DNA of 64,000 bases from Paracoccaceae bacterium (GCA_029862205.1 JAOTXT010000006.1:1-64000); one strand, 5' to 3'. Shown: positions 27,226-36,339, counted from the first letter of the stretch. Made by a program: numbers and translations. The notes: generated by a model from the letters alone, not told the origin.

Positions 27226-28011
27226 ATGACCGAGAAAATGCTCGCGCGCCGCGACGGTGCCATCGGCCACATGATCTTCAACCAGCCCGAAAAGCGGAAC
27301 GCGGTCTCTCTCGAGATGTGGGAGGCGGCGGAAAAGATTCTGCAGGACTTTGAGGCAGACCCCGATATCCGCGTCCTGGTCCTATCGGGCGCCGGCGGCA
27401 AATCCTTCGTCTCCGGCGCCGATATCTCGGAATTCGAGAAGAGCCGCGGCACGGCCGAAGCCCAGCAGCACTACAATTCCCGCACCCGCGCGGTCTATCG
27501 CCTGGTCGAGCATTTCCCGAAGCCGACCATCGCCATGATCCACGGATTCTGCATTGGCGGCGGCCTGAACCTGGCCTGCGCTTGCGACCTGCGCATCTGC
27601 TCGGACAATGCCAGCTTCGGGATGCCCGCTGCAAAGCTGGCGCTCGGCTATCCCTTCGAGGCGATCCAGCGGCTGGCCAACATCATCGGCATCGCCAATG
27701 CGCGGCACCTGATGTTCTCGGCCCAGCGGATTGGCGCCGACCACGCGCTCCGCATCGGGCTTGCGCAGCAGGTGGTGCCTCTTGATGACCTCGACGCCGT
27801 GGTCACCGACTATGCCAACACCATCGCGGCGAACGCGCCGATGACAATCCAGGCGATGAAGTTCATTTCGACACAAGTCCTGGCCGACCCGGCGGACCGT
27901 GACCTGGCGAAATGCGACGATATGGTCGCCGCCTGCTTCGCCAGCGAGGACTACAAGGAAGGCCGCCGCGCCTTCATGGAAAAACGCAAGCCCCAGTTCC
28001 AGGGCCGCTGA
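27226..28011 (+). CDS. Enoyl-CoA hydratase/isomerase family protein lacking both catalytic Glu
   Basis: Crotonase-fold CoA enzyme. The ATG at 27226 gives 261 residues. The oxyanion hole segment FVSGADISEFEKS and GFCIGGGLNLACACDLRICSD are clear. At the positions of the two catalytic glutamates of classical enoyl-CoA hydratase this protein has Asn115 (GGGLNL) and Ala135 (GMPAAKL). It is therefore unlikely to be a plain hydratase; isomerase, hydrolase, decarboxylase or lyase chemistry is possible. It follows the CoA-transferase by 20 bases and precedes the molybdenum hydroxylase by 10, so one operon is likely. Confidence 0.85.
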   Translation: MTEKMLARRDGAIGHMIFNQPEKRNAVSLEMWEAAEKILQDFEADPDIRVLVLSGAGGKSFVSGADISEFEKSRGTAEAQQHYNSRTRAVYRLVEHFPKPTIAMIHGFCIGGGLNLACACDLRICSDNASFGMPAAKLALGYPFEAIQRLANIIGIANARHLMFSAQRIGADHALRIGLAQQVVPLDDLDAVVTDYANTIAANAPMTIQAMKFISTQVLADPADRDLAKCDDMVAACFASEDYKEGRRAFMEKRKPQFQGR

Positions 28012-28021
28012 GGAGACGTCG

Positions 28022-30319
28022 ATGCAGCATACCCAGCACGGGCAATTCCAGGGCCGGATCGAGGACGGCCGCTTCGTCACCGGCCAGGGCTGTTACGTGG
28101 ACGACCTGCAACTTGCCGACATGGTCCATGCCGTGGTCGCCCGCGCGCCTGGGCCGGGAAAGATCCTTTCTCTGGACGTCAGTGCTGCGCGTGAGGCGCC
28201 TGGTGTGCTCGGTGTCTGGACCGCCGAGGACTTGGCCGCAAATGGTGAGCCGACGCATATGCTATGTGGCGTCAAGCTGCCGGACCTGACCCGCGACGAG
28301 GCCTTCCAGACAGCGCGCCCGGTCCTGGCAACGGGCACCGTGCGCTATACCGGCGAGGCGGTCGCGTTCATCGTCGCCGAAAGCCGCGATGCCGCCCGCG
28401 ATGCCTCGGAATTGGTCGAGTTGGATCTCGACGAGATCGAGACGGTCACCGAGGCGCGCGACGCCCGCGCGCCGGGCGCGCCCAAGGTCTGGGAGGAGGT
28501 CGAGGGCAACGTCGCCTTCGTCTGGGGGCGCGGCGACTGGGACAAGGCCGAGGCCGCCATTGCCGCGGCGCCCCGCCGGGTCTCGCTCGACAGCCACGTG
28601 ACCCGGGTCCTGGCCCATTCGATGGAACCGCGCGGCTGTGTCGCCGAGATGGCCGGCGGGCGCATGGTGCTCCATGCCTCGACCCAAAGCCCCCATGCCA
28701 GCAAGGGCCAGATTGCGGCAATCTTCGGGATCGAGGCTTCGGAGGTGCGCGTAATCGCCCGCGATGTCGGCGGCTCGTTCGGGATGAAGATCGGCTGTTA
28801 TGTCGAGGACATCCTGAGCCTGCTCGCTGCCCGGTCGCTTGGCCGCCCAGTCAAGTGGATTGCCGAACGCAGCGAAGATTTCCTGACAGACATGCATGGC
28901 CGCGATACCACGATCGATGCGGCGCTGGGCTTTGATGACGACGGCAACCTGTTGGGGGTATCCGCACATTACGACATGAATATCGGCGCCTATCTGGGTG
29001 GGCTGGCGGTTGCCGCGGGCCCGGCAAATTTCCCGGGCATCACCGGCGTCTACCGGGTCGGGCCCTCGGCCGCGCGTGCCTACGGGGTCTACACGCATAT
29101 CCACACGCTGGGCCCCTATCGCGGAGCAGGGCGGCCCGAGGCGACCTATGTCATCGAGCGCCTGATTGACATGGCCGCCGCCGAGCTGGGCATCGATCCA
29201 TTCGAGCTGCGCTTAAAGAACCTCGTGCCGCCCGAGGCCATGCCCTACGACACTGGCGTCGCATATGAATACGATTGCGGTGAGTTCGAAGAGAACATGA
29301 GGCAAGCCGCTGATATATCTGACTCGAATGGTTTTTTCGCTCGCAAAACCGAGTCCGCGGCGCAGGGAAAACTGCGCGGCCTCGGCTTCGCCAACCCGAT
29401 CGAGGTCGCGGGCGGGCCCTATGGTAACCCCGGCGCGGACCATACCCGCATCACCGTCAATCCTGACGGCACTGTCGTGTTCCACGCAGGCGCGATGTCG
29501 GTCGGGCAAGGATTGCAGACCATGTTCACCGACATGGTCGGCCAAGCCTTCGGCGTCACCCGCGACCAGGTCACTTTCAGCCAGGGCGACACCGACGACC
29601 TGCCGGGTGGAAGGGGCTCCGGCGGATCGGCCTCGGCGCCGACCGGCGGCTCGACCGCCATGATGGCGATCCGCGAGGTGATCCGCAAAGGTTCTGACAA
29701 GGCGGCCGACATGCTCGAGGCCGCGCCTGGGGATATCGAATTCTCGGATGGCACCTTTACAGTGGTCGGTACCGACCGTTCGGTCACGCTGGGTCAAGTC
29801 GCGGCCAAGTCGGCAGGAGATGGAGACCCATTGGCAGGCCAAACCAACTTCACGCCCGAGAAGGTCACCTTCCCGAACGGCTGCCACATCGCCGAGATCG
29901 AGATCGATCCGGAAACCGGGGGAATCGAGGTGCTGGGCTACACCGTTGTCGAGGATGTGGGCCATGTCTTCAACCTGACCACGCTCACCGGCCAGATGCA
30001 TGGCGGGGTCTGCCAGGGTGCCGGCCAATCACTGTTGGAACGGATGACCTATGCGCCAGACGGCCAGGTGCTGAGCGGCAGCTACATGGACTATGCCATG
30101 CCGCGCGCCGACATGATGCCAGAGATCAGATTCCGCGCCCGCGAGGTGCCCACCAAGGTCAACCCGGTCGGCGCCAAGGGGGTGGGTGAGGCTGGCACCG
30201 TTGGCTCGATGGTCTGCATCGTCAACGCGATCTGCAACGCACTTGGCGTGACCCATTTCGAGATGCCCGCGACGCCGGACCGGATCTGGGCCGCCCTGCA
30301 AGCTAAGGAGACCGAGTGA
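28022..30319 (+). CDS. Xanthine dehydrogenase-family molybdopterin-binding large subunit
   Basis: Molybdenum hydroxylase catalytic subunit (CoxL/aldehyde oxidase type), 765 residues. The ATG at 28022 follows GAGGAGACG. Visible are the N-terminal GRFVTGQGCYVDDL, the moco loops GGSFGMKIGCYVEDIL and GPYRGAGRPEATY, the GQGLQTMF and GRGSGGSASAPTGGS motifs, and GVGEAGTVGS with the catalytic Glu. The active-site loop lacks the Cys signature of CO dehydrogenase, so it is not CoxL proper. The usual Fe-S and FAD subunit genes are absent nearby. It probably hydroxylates an organic substrate, with partners encoded elsewhere. Confidence 0.88.
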   Translation: MQHTQHGQFQGRIEDGRFVTGQGCYVDDLQLADMVHAVVARAPGPGKILSLDVSAAREAPGVLGVWTAEDLAANGEPTHMLCGVKLPDLTRDEAFQTARPVLATGTVRYTGEAVAFIVAESRDAARDASELVELDLDEIETVTEARDARAPGAPKVWEEVEGNVAFVWGRGDWDKAEAAIAAAPRRVSLDSHVTRVLAHSMEPRGCVAEMAGGRMVLHASTQSPHASKGQIAAIFGIEASEVRVIARDVGGSFGMKIGCYVEDILSLLAARSLGRPVKWIAERSEDFLTDMHGRDTTIDAALGFDDDGNLLGVSAHYDMNIGAYLGGLAVAAGPANFPGITGVYRVGPSAARAYGVYTHIHTLGPYRGAGRPEATYVIERLIDMAAAELGIDPFELRLKNLVPPEAMPYDTGVAYEYDCGEFEENMRQAADISDSNGFFARKTESAAQGKLRGLGFANPIEVAGGPYGNPGADHTRITVNPDGTVVFHAGAMSVGQGLQTMFTDMVGQAFGVTRDQVTFSQGDTDDLPGGRGSGGSASAPTGGSTAMMAIREVIRKGSDKAADMLEAAPGDIEFSDGTFTVVGTDRSVTLGQVAAKSAGDGDPLAGQTNFTPEKVTFPNGCHIAEIEIDPETGGIEVLGYTVVEDVGHVFNLTTLTGQMHGGVCQGAGQSLLERMTYAPDGQVLSGSYMDYAMPRADMMPEIRFRAREVPTKVNPVGAKGVGEAGTVGSMVCIVNAICNALGVTHFEMPATPDRIWAALQAKETE

Positions 30320-30648
30320 TGCTATTGGATGTCCGCACCTACCGCTGCCGCCCCGGCACGATCAATGCTCACCTCGCGCTCTACGAGGAATTCGGCAAGC
30401 CGCCGCAGTTCCGGTGCCTGGGCGAGCCGCTTTGCTATCTGAAAACCGAGACCGGCGACCCGAACGAATACGTCCATATTTGGGTCTACGAGAATGCCGG
30501 CGATCGCGAGGCCAAGCGGGCAAAGCTGTGGTCCGACCCGGAATGGCTCGCCTATACCAAGAAAAGCGCCGAACTGGGCGCGTTGGAGAGCCAGACCAAC
30601 AAGCTGATGACCCCTGTTGGTTTCTGCCCGTTGGCGGCGGGGGCGTGA
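30319..30648 (+). CDS. NIPSNAP family protein
   Basis: Small dimeric alpha-beta barrel protein of 109 residues; the family has no single known activity but often accompanies catabolic enzymes. LLDVRTYRCRPGTINAHLALYEEFG at the start and VHIWVYENAGDREAKRAKLWSDPEWLAYT in the middle are typical. Its ATG shares a base with the TGA of the molybdenum hydroxylase gene, so it is the last gene of that operon. A palindromic repeat follows 6 bases after its stop. Confidence 0.85.
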   Translation: MLLDVRTYRCRPGTINAHLALYEEFGKPPQFRCLGEPLCYLKTETGDPNEYVHIWVYENAGDREAKRAKLWSDPEWLAYTKKSAELGALESQTNKLMTPVGFCPLAAGA

Positions 30649-30653
30649 TTGGC

Positions 30654-30677
30654 AGGGCGGACAAATTTGCCCGCCCT
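30654..30677. repeat. Palindromic intergenic repeat, copy B
   Basis: AGGGCGGACAAATTTGCC followed by CGCCCT, a 24-base palindrome with one mismatched pair. The TAG just inside its right flank (30676-30678, read leftward) is the stop codon of the LeuB-like gene. It separates convergent genes. Confidence 0.75.
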
Positions 30678-31740
30678 ACTGGATGGCCTCCCGCGCCACC
30701 GCCGCACCGAAAGCCGCGGTGCCGTTGCTGCCGCCCATGTCCGCCGTGCAGCGCGCCGTATCCGCCAGAACTTGGTCGACCGCCTTTGTCATGGCGCTCG
30801 CCGCCTGGGTGAGATCTGCCCGCCCGCGCCGGGCGCCCAGCCATTCGAGCAGCATCGCCACCGACAGAATCATCGAGGTCGGATTGGCCTTGTCCTGCCC
30901 GGCGATGTCCGGCGCCGCGCCGTGCTGGGCCTGGGCGGCGCAGAGATCGTCGCCCGCCATGATCGAGCCCGCCAGCCCCAGGCTGCCCGACAGTTCCGCC
31001 GCCAAGTCCGACAGGATGTCGCCATAGAGGTTGCCGGTCACCACCACGTCGAACCGTTCCGGTGCGCGCACCAGCCAGGCAGCCATGGCGTCGACGATCA
31101 CGTCGTCCATAGTGATTTCAGGGAATTCCTTGGCGACCGCGCGCGCGCTCTCCAGAAACAACCCGTCGCCGCGCTTCAGCACATTCGCCTTGTGAACCAC
31201 CGTCACACGCTTGTCGCGGGTCATCGCCAGCTCGCAGGCGCGCCGGGCGATGCGCTCGCAGGCGAAACGGGTCACCTTGCGCAAACTCACCGCCACGTCC
31301 GGCGTGACCATCAGATCGGCCACGCCCTCGTGCATGTTGCGGTCGGCATAGTGGCCTTCGGTCAGCTCGCGCACGATGATCAGGTCGAAAGGATTGGCGG
31401 TGTGCGGATGCTTGCCCGGCGGGGTGCGGGCAGGACGGATATTGGCGTAGAGGTCCAGCTTGGTGCGTAGATAGGCTGAGTAGTTAATGCCGCCCTCGCT
31501 CGCGGGCGGATAAATCGCCCCGTGGTTGGGGCCGAGAATGATCCCGTCATAACTGGGCAACCGCGCGATCAGGCCCTCGCGCAGTGTCGAGCCGTGTTTC
31601 TCCAGGCTCTCGAGCCCGACGATGTCGTGATCAAATGCCAATCCCAGCCCGCGCGCTCCGTTCACGGCGCTCAGCACGGCCATCGCCGCGTCTGTGATCT
31701 CCGGGCCGATGCAATCCCCCGGCAAGACGATCAATTTCAT
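30676..31740 (-). CDS. Isocitrate/isopropylmalate dehydrogenase family protein
   Basis: NAD(P)- and metal-dependent oxidative decarboxylation of a 2-hydroxy acid with a 3-carboxyl group. The ATG at 31740 (GGGGGA upstream) gives 354 residues. LPGDCIGPEITDAAM is the N-terminal motif, LRTKLDLYANIRPAR supplies substrate-binding Arg residues, VVHKANVLK contains the catalytic Lys, and VTGNLYGDILSDLAAELSGSLG carries the metal Asp pair. IIVREL plus TEGHY differs from both LeuB and Icd, so the substrate is unclear. It is divergent from the MmgE/PrpD gene across an inverted repeat, which suggests shared control. Confidence 0.85.
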   Translation of the reverse strand: MKLIVLPGDCIGPEITDAAMAVLSAVNGARGLGLAFDHDIVGLESLEKHGSTLREGLIARLPSYDGIILGPNHGAIYPPASEGGINYSAYLRTKLDLYANIRPARTPPGKHPHTANPFDLIIVRELTEGHYADRNMHEGVADLMVTPDVAVSLRKVTRFACERIARRACELAMTRDKRVTVVHKANVLKRGDGLFLESARAVAKEFPEITMDDVIVDAMAAWLVRAPERFDVVVTGNLYGDILSDLAAELSGSLGLAGSIMAGDDLCAAQAQHGAAPDIAGQDKANPTSMILSVAMLLEWLGARRGRADLTQAASAMTKAVDQVLADTARCTADMGGSNGTAAFGAAVAREAIQ

Positions 31741-31783
31741 GACATTCCCCCGATCCCGTGGCGTATATCTGGTTCTCGGCCTG

Positions 31784-31812
31784 GACACCCTCTTGATCCC
31801 TCATAGGGTGTC
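31784..31812. promoter_or_regulatory. Inverted repeat between divergent dehydrogenase and MmgE/PrpD genes
   Basis: GACACCCT (31784-31791) and AGGGTGTC (31805-31812) are perfect 8-base arms 13 bases apart. An outer pair, CTGGTT and AACCAG, flanks them. This is a candidate operator for a shared regulator. Confidence 0.45.
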
Positions 31813-31851
31813 GATGAGCCTTCGGCAAACCAGAGCACCGCAAGGTAAAAT

Positions 31852-33189
31852 ATGTCCGTCGCCCAAACCTTCGCCGAATTCGCCGCCAATTTGCGCGATG
31901 TGCCTGACGCGGTCCGGCACGCGGCGACCCGTTGTCTGGTCGATTGGTGGGGCGGTGCCATTGCCGGGTCGATCGAGGCACCCGCCACTGTGCTGCGCAC
32001 GGCCTTGAGACCCAGGGGCGGCCCCGCGAGGCTTCTGCCAGGCGGCACCTCGGCGGATGCGCGAACCGCTGCGCTGATTAACGGCACGGCCTCTCACACG
32101 GTCGAGGTGGACGATATCTATAGCCCCGGGCTCTATCATCCCGGCGTGGCGGTCATTCCAGCCGCTCTGGCAGCGGCCAACGCGCAGAATGCGTCCGGCG
32201 CTGAACTGCTCGCCGGGATCATCGCGGGCTACGAGGTGTCGAACCGGATCGCCCGGGCCGTGAACCCGGCGCACTACCGGTTCTGGCACACAACCGCGAC
32301 GGTTGGGTTCATCGGTGCCGCCGCTGCGGCCGGACGAGTTCAGCGGCTCGATACCGGCCAGATCGCTCACGCCCTGACCAACGCCGCCAGCTTTGCCGCC
32401 GGATTGCGCCACGCGTTCTCGAGTGACGCGATGACCAAGCCGCTGCATGCGGGGCGCGCCGCGGAGGGTGGATTGCTGGCTGCGATGGCCGCGGCCGAGG
32501 GCCTGACCGGTGTGCCCGACATGTTTGAGGCCACGCGCGGCTTCGGCGCGGCGATGAGCGACAAGCCGGATTGGGACCAGGCAACCGAGGGTCTCGGCAG
32601 CGAATGGACAATCCAGCGGATCACCTGCAAACCCTATCCTTGCTGCGGGCACTGCTTCGCCGCCATCGACGCCACCAGTGAGATCGTCGGTATCGGGCTA
32701 GACCCAACTAAGATCGCCAAGATCCATGTGGGGACCTACCGCGCCGGCGTCGAAATCTGCGGCAATCACGACCCGCAAACACCCTATGAGGCGAAATTCA
32801 GCCTGCCCTATTGCGTGGGCCTCGCGGCGCTGGGACACCCCGTCGATCTGGCGGCGTTTGCCGAAGACCGGCTGCACAACCCGGACCTGCGCGCGATGAT
32901 GGCGCGCGTGCGGGTCGGGGTCGATCCAGAGGCAGAGGCGGCCTTCCCGGTACTGCGCCCGGCCGAGGTCATGATCATGACCATTGGCGGAGAAACCCAC
33001 CGATTCCGCCAACCGACCCGCCGGGGCGACCCCGATTTCCCGCTGGACGACGCGGCGTTGACGGCGAAGTTCCGGATGCTGGCCGCGCCGGTGATCGGCA
33101 TGGAAGCGGCGGACCAGCTTGGCGATGCGCTGTGGCAAGTCGCGGCCTTTGACCGGGTCGCGGCCATCCCCGCTGCTGCGCCACTTTGA
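31852..33189 (+). CDS. MmgE/PrpD family protein
   Basis: Family of 2-methylcitrate dehydratase and cis-aconitate decarboxylase. It has 445 residues; AAGG precedes the ATG. The helical domain shows VRHAATRCLVDWWGGAIAGS and INGTASHTVEVDDIY, and the lid region FSSDAMTKPLHAGRAAEGG and CKPYPCCGHCFAAIDA are family-typical. No methylcitrate synthase or lyase lies beside it, so PrpD activity proper is doubtful. Many such genes act on unidentified di- or tricarboxylates. Sharing a promoter region with a LeuB-like dehydrogenase supports a hydroxyacid pathway. Confidence 0.87.
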   Translation: MSVAQTFAEFAANLRDVPDAVRHAATRCLVDWWGGAIAGSIEAPATVLRTALRPRGGPARLLPGGTSADARTAALINGTASHTVEVDDIYSPGLYHPGVAVIPAALAAANAQNASGAELLAGIIAGYEVSNRIARAVNPAHYRFWHTTATVGFIGAAAAAGRVQRLDTGQIAHALTNAASFAAGLRHAFSSDAMTKPLHAGRAAEGGLLAAMAAAEGLTGVPDMFEATRGFGAAMSDKPDWDQATEGLGSEWTIQRITCKPYPCCGHCFAAIDATSEIVGIGLDPTKIAKIHVGTYRAGVEICGNHDPQTPYEAKFSLPYCVGLAALGHPVDLAAFAEDRLHNPDLRAMMARVRVGVDPEAEAAFPVLRPAEVMIMTIGGETHRFRQPTRRGDPDFPLDDAALTAKFRMLAAPVIGMEAADQLGDALWQVAAFDRVAAIPAAAPL

Positions 33190-33248
33190 TTGTGCTGGCC
33201 CCGCGCCGCGACTATGTTGCACCGCAGAGCGAAACGGCCAGGTGCGCG

Positions 33249-34103
33249 ATGGCGGCCCAATCGGAACCCCTGCCGGAGACGATCGAGACCCCGTCCGGCA
33301 AGGGCGCGGGGGACGAGAATTTTCCGGTCGGCTCGTGGCTGATTGCCAAGCATCTACGGCCCCATGTGATGCGCTACTATGCTTTCGCCCGGGCCGCCGA
33401 TGACATCGCCGACAACCCCGGCATCTCGCCCGAGGAAAAGATCCGCCGCCTCGATGCCTTCGAAGCCGGGCTCGCACCGGGCGCCACCGAGCCCGTTACC
33501 GCCACACGGCTCCGCGACAGCCTGACCGAGACTGGCGTGCCCGATGACTGCGCGCGCAATCTGCTGATCGCATTCCGTCAGGACACAACCAAGCTGCGCT
33601 ATGCGGACTGGGCCGAGCTAATGGGCTATTGCGCCAACTCAGCCCATCCCGTCGGGCGTTATCTGCTGCATCTGCATGGCGAGGGACAGGGCACCCATGT
33701 CCCATCGGATGCGCTTTGCGCCGCGTTGCAGGTCCTGAACCATCTGCAGGATCTGGGCGACGACCGGCGCGAACTAGACCGGGTCTATCTGCCCGCTGAT
33801 TGGATGGCCGAATCCGGGATCGATGTCACCGCCTTGGACGCCGATTTCAGTTACCCCGGATTGCGCAAGGTGATCGACCGCTGCCTCGGCGGCTGTGACC
33901 ACCTGCTCGATATTGCCGAGCCGCTGGCGGACCGGACCCGCGACCGCCGGCTGGCAGCCGAGATAGCGGTGATCCAACGCCTGGCCCGCCGCCTATCGGC
34001 ACGTCTGCGCCGTGAGGATCCGTTGATGCGGCGGGTGAAGCATTCCTGGCTCGACCTTGCCGCCGGCGCTTTTGCCGGGGTCGTTCGCCTGTTGCGCCCG
34101 TGA
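33249..34103 (+). CDS. hpnC: Squalene synthase HpnC (hydroxysqualene synthase)
   Basis: Converts presqualene diphosphate to hydroxysqualene in the three-enzyme bacterial route to squalene. The ATG at 33249 with AGGTG upstream gives 284 residues; a TTG at 33186 overlapping the previous stop is possible. The HpnC signature GKGAGDENFPVGSWLIAKHLRPHV is at about residues 18-40, the first Asp-rich motif is Asp51-Asp-Ile-Ala-Asp55, and LNHLQDLGDDRRELDRVYLP is the second. It overlaps hpnD by 4 bases. Confidence 0.93.
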   Translation: MAAQSEPLPETIETPSGKGAGDENFPVGSWLIAKHLRPHVMRYYAFARAADDIADNPGISPEEKIRRLDAFEAGLAPGATEPVTATRLRDSLTETGVPDDCARNLLIAFRQDTTKLRYADWAELMGYCANSAHPVGRYLLHLHGEGQGTHVPSDALCAALQVLNHLQDLGDDRRELDRVYLPADWMAESGIDVTALDADFSYPGLRKVIDRCLGGCDHLLDIAEPLADRTRDRRLAAEIAVIQRLARRLSARLRREDPLMRRVKHSWLDLAAGAFAGVVRLLRP

Positions 34104-35023
34104 CGCCGATGCCCATGGCCGCACAGATCGAAGCGCTCGCGCCCCGCCCGGCTCCCCGGGGCAGCAGCCCGCAACGGATCGCCGATTCAATCACCGCGCG
34201 CGCGCAGACATCTTTCGCGACCGGCATGCGCATTCTCGCCAAGCCCAGGCGCGACGCCATGCGGGCGATCTACGCCTTCGCGCGCGTCATCGACGACATT
34301 GCCGACGAGGACTGGCCACTGGCTGACAAGCACCGGCTGTTGGACGATTGGTGCGCCGAGATCGGCCGGCTTTATCAGGGGCGCCCGCGCTCGGCCATCG
34401 GCCAAGCACTGCTCGGTCCGGTCGAACGCTACGATCTGCCGAAGACCGAGTTCCTGATGCTGATCGAGGGTATGGAGATGGATGCCGACGGCCCCATCGT
34501 CGCGCCGCCGATGACTCAACTGCGCGCCTACACGCGCCGGGTCGCCGGGACGGTCGGGATGCTGTCGATGCGCGTCTTCGGCGCATGGATCGGGCCGCAA
34601 TCCGAAAGGGCCGCCCTGGCACTGGCGGATGCGTTCCAATTCACCAACATCCTGCGGGACGTGGAGGAGGACGCGGCGATCGGGCGGCTTTACCTGCCCC
34701 GTGAAATGCTCGACGAAGCGGGCGTGCCGGCGGACGACCCGGCGGCGGCCGTGGTGCATCCCGATCTCTGGCGTGCCTGCGCGGCGCTGGGGCGCGAGGC
34801 GCGCGCCGAATTCACCGCCGCGCGCCAGGCGATGTCGGGGCACTCGCGCCGAGCCCTGGCGCCCGCCCTGCTGATGACCGGCGTCTACGAGGGCTACCTC
34901 GCCCAGATGGAGGCGCGCGAGTTCAGGCGCGGTGAGCCAGTCCGGCTCTCGAAGCCGGCCAAGCTCTTGCGCGGGATCGCCTGCCTCGCGGCGCCGATCG
35001 CGCCCCGAAACCCCGCTGGGTGA
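34100..35023 (+). CDS. hpnD: Presqualene diphosphate synthase HpnD
   Basis: Condenses two farnesyl diphosphates to presqualene diphosphate. A GTG at 34100 overlaps the hpnC stop (GTGA); ATG at 34109 is an alternative. It has 307 residues. The first Asp-rich motif is Asp65-Asp-Ile-Ala-Asp69 in FARVIDDIADEDW, and the second is in FTNILRDVEEDAAIGRLYLP. YDLPKTEFLMLIEGMEMD is the conserved helix between them. Its TGA shares a base with the hpnE ATG. Confidence 0.93.
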   Translation: MTPMPMAAQIEALAPRPAPRGSSPQRIADSITARAQTSFATGMRILAKPRRDAMRAIYAFARVIDDIADEDWPLADKHRLLDDWCAEIGRLYQGRPRSAIGQALLGPVERYDLPKTEFLMLIEGMEMDADGPIVAPPMTQLRAYTRRVAGTVGMLSMRVFGAWIGPQSERAALALADAFQFTNILRDVEEDAAIGRLYLPREMLDEAGVPADDPAAAVVHPDLWRACAALGREARAEFTAARQAMSGHSRRALAPALLMTGVYEGYLAQMEAREFRRGEPVRLSKPAKLLRGIACLAAPIAPRNPAG

Positions 35024-36300
35024 TGCCCGAGGGAACCGTTCATGTCGTCGGCGCCGGGCTCGCGGGCCTCTCGGCGGCGGTGCGCTTGACCGAGCGTGGC
35101 CGGCGCGTCGTGATCCACGAGGCAAATCCCTTTGCCGGCGGGCGGTGCCGGTCGTTCCACGATCCGCGCCTCGACCGGGTGATTGACAATGGCAACCATC
35201 TGCTTCTCAGCGGCAATCGCGCGGCACTCGATTATTCCCGGGTGATCGGCGCCCGCAACCGGCTGGTGATGGGACCTGCGCACTTCCCCTTCGTCGACCT
35301 CGAAAGCGGCGAGCGTTGGGCGGTTCAAATGACCAACGGGCCGATCCCATGGTGGATCGCGATGCCCAGCCGGCGTATCCCGGGCACCCGGATCCGCGAC
35401 TATCTGGGCGGACTGCGCCTTGCGCGGGCCGGCCGGGATCAAACGGTTGCCGACATCCTGTCCGAACGTAGCGCGATCTGGACCCGCTTCTGGGAGCCGC
35501 TGACGCTCGCCGCGATCAACACAACGCCCGACCGCGCCGCCGCCACGTTGCTTTGGCCCGTGCTGCGCGAGACCTTCGGCCGTGGCGCCGCCCATTCCCG
35601 GCCGATTTTAGCGCCGGACGGCCTTGGCCACGCTTTGGTCGATCCGGCCGTAGATTGGCTGCGCGGCAAGGGCGCCGAGATCCGATTCGGCCGCCAGCTG
35701 CGCCACGTCGAAATTGAGACTGGCCGCGCGGGCGTTTTGCGGTTCACGGACGGTGACGAGGCGCTCGGCCCAGCCGACCGGGTTGTCCTGGCCCTGCCTC
35801 CCACCCGCCTGCGCGGCGTCCTTGACGGCATCGACCCGCCGGAGGACGCCTGCACCATCGTGAACGCATTCTTCCGGCTGGACCGGCCGCCGCCGCCGGA
35901 AACCCCACCGATTCTCGGCATCCTGAATTCGCTCTCCCATTGGGTTTTCCACCGTGGCGACGTGCTCAGCGTCACGGTTTCCGCCGCAGACGCGCTGGAG
36001 GCCGACGGCCGCGATGGAGAAGATCTGATCGCCGAAATCTGGCGCGAAATCGCCCCTGCCCTTGGATTACCGCCCCAATCGACCTATTTAGCCGCCAGGA
36101 TCAACAAAGAGCGCCGTGCGACATTTGACCAGTCTCCCCAAGGCGTTGCCAAACGTTTACAACCGGGGATGGTTATGGATAACCTCTATCTCGCAGGTGA
36201 CGCGACCGATACAGGCCTGCCGGCGACGATCGAAGGGGCGATTCGGTCTGGTGAGACGGTCGCGCGGATAATACATGGCGGCGCGCAAGGCATGGGCTGA
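35023..36300 (+). CDS. hpnE: Hydroxysqualene dehydroxylase HpnE
   Basis: FAD enzyme that reduces hydroxysqualene to squalene, completing the HpnCDE route. It has 425 residues. The N-terminal dinucleotide motif is VHVVGAGLAGLSAAVRL, followed by the arginine-rich GGRCRSFHD and DNGNHLLLSGN segments typical of HpnE. The C-terminal FAD motif is NLYLAGDATDTGLPATIEGAIRSG. It is related to phytoene desaturases, but the position between hpnD and shc decides the call. Confidence 0.92.
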   Translation: MPEGTVHVVGAGLAGLSAAVRLTERGRRVVIHEANPFAGGRCRSFHDPRLDRVIDNGNHLLLSGNRAALDYSRVIGARNRLVMGPAHFPFVDLESGERWAVQMTNGPIPWWIAMPSRRIPGTRIRDYLGGLRLARAGRDQTVADILSERSAIWTRFWEPLTLAAINTTPDRAAATLLWPVLRETFGRGAAHSRPILAPDGLGHALVDPAVDWLRGKGAEIRFGRQLRHVEIETGRAGVLRFTDGDEALGPADRVVLALPPTRLRGVLDGIDPPEDACTIVNAFFRLDRPPPPETPPILGILNSLSHWVFHRGDVLSVTVSAADALEADGRDGEDLIAEIWREIAPALGLPPQSTYLAARINKERRATFDQSPQGVAKRLQPGMVMDNLYLAGDATDTGLPATIEGAIRSGETVARIIHGGAQGMG

Positions 36301-36339
36301 CGCGCTATCCGCTGGAAAAGGGACGGAGTTCATGCCGCG

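Noticed and set aside
28022-30319. Carbon monoxide dehydrogenase large subunit
   Set aside because: The CoxL active-site Cys signature is missing (the loop reads GPYRGAGRPEA) and no coxS or coxM gene is near.
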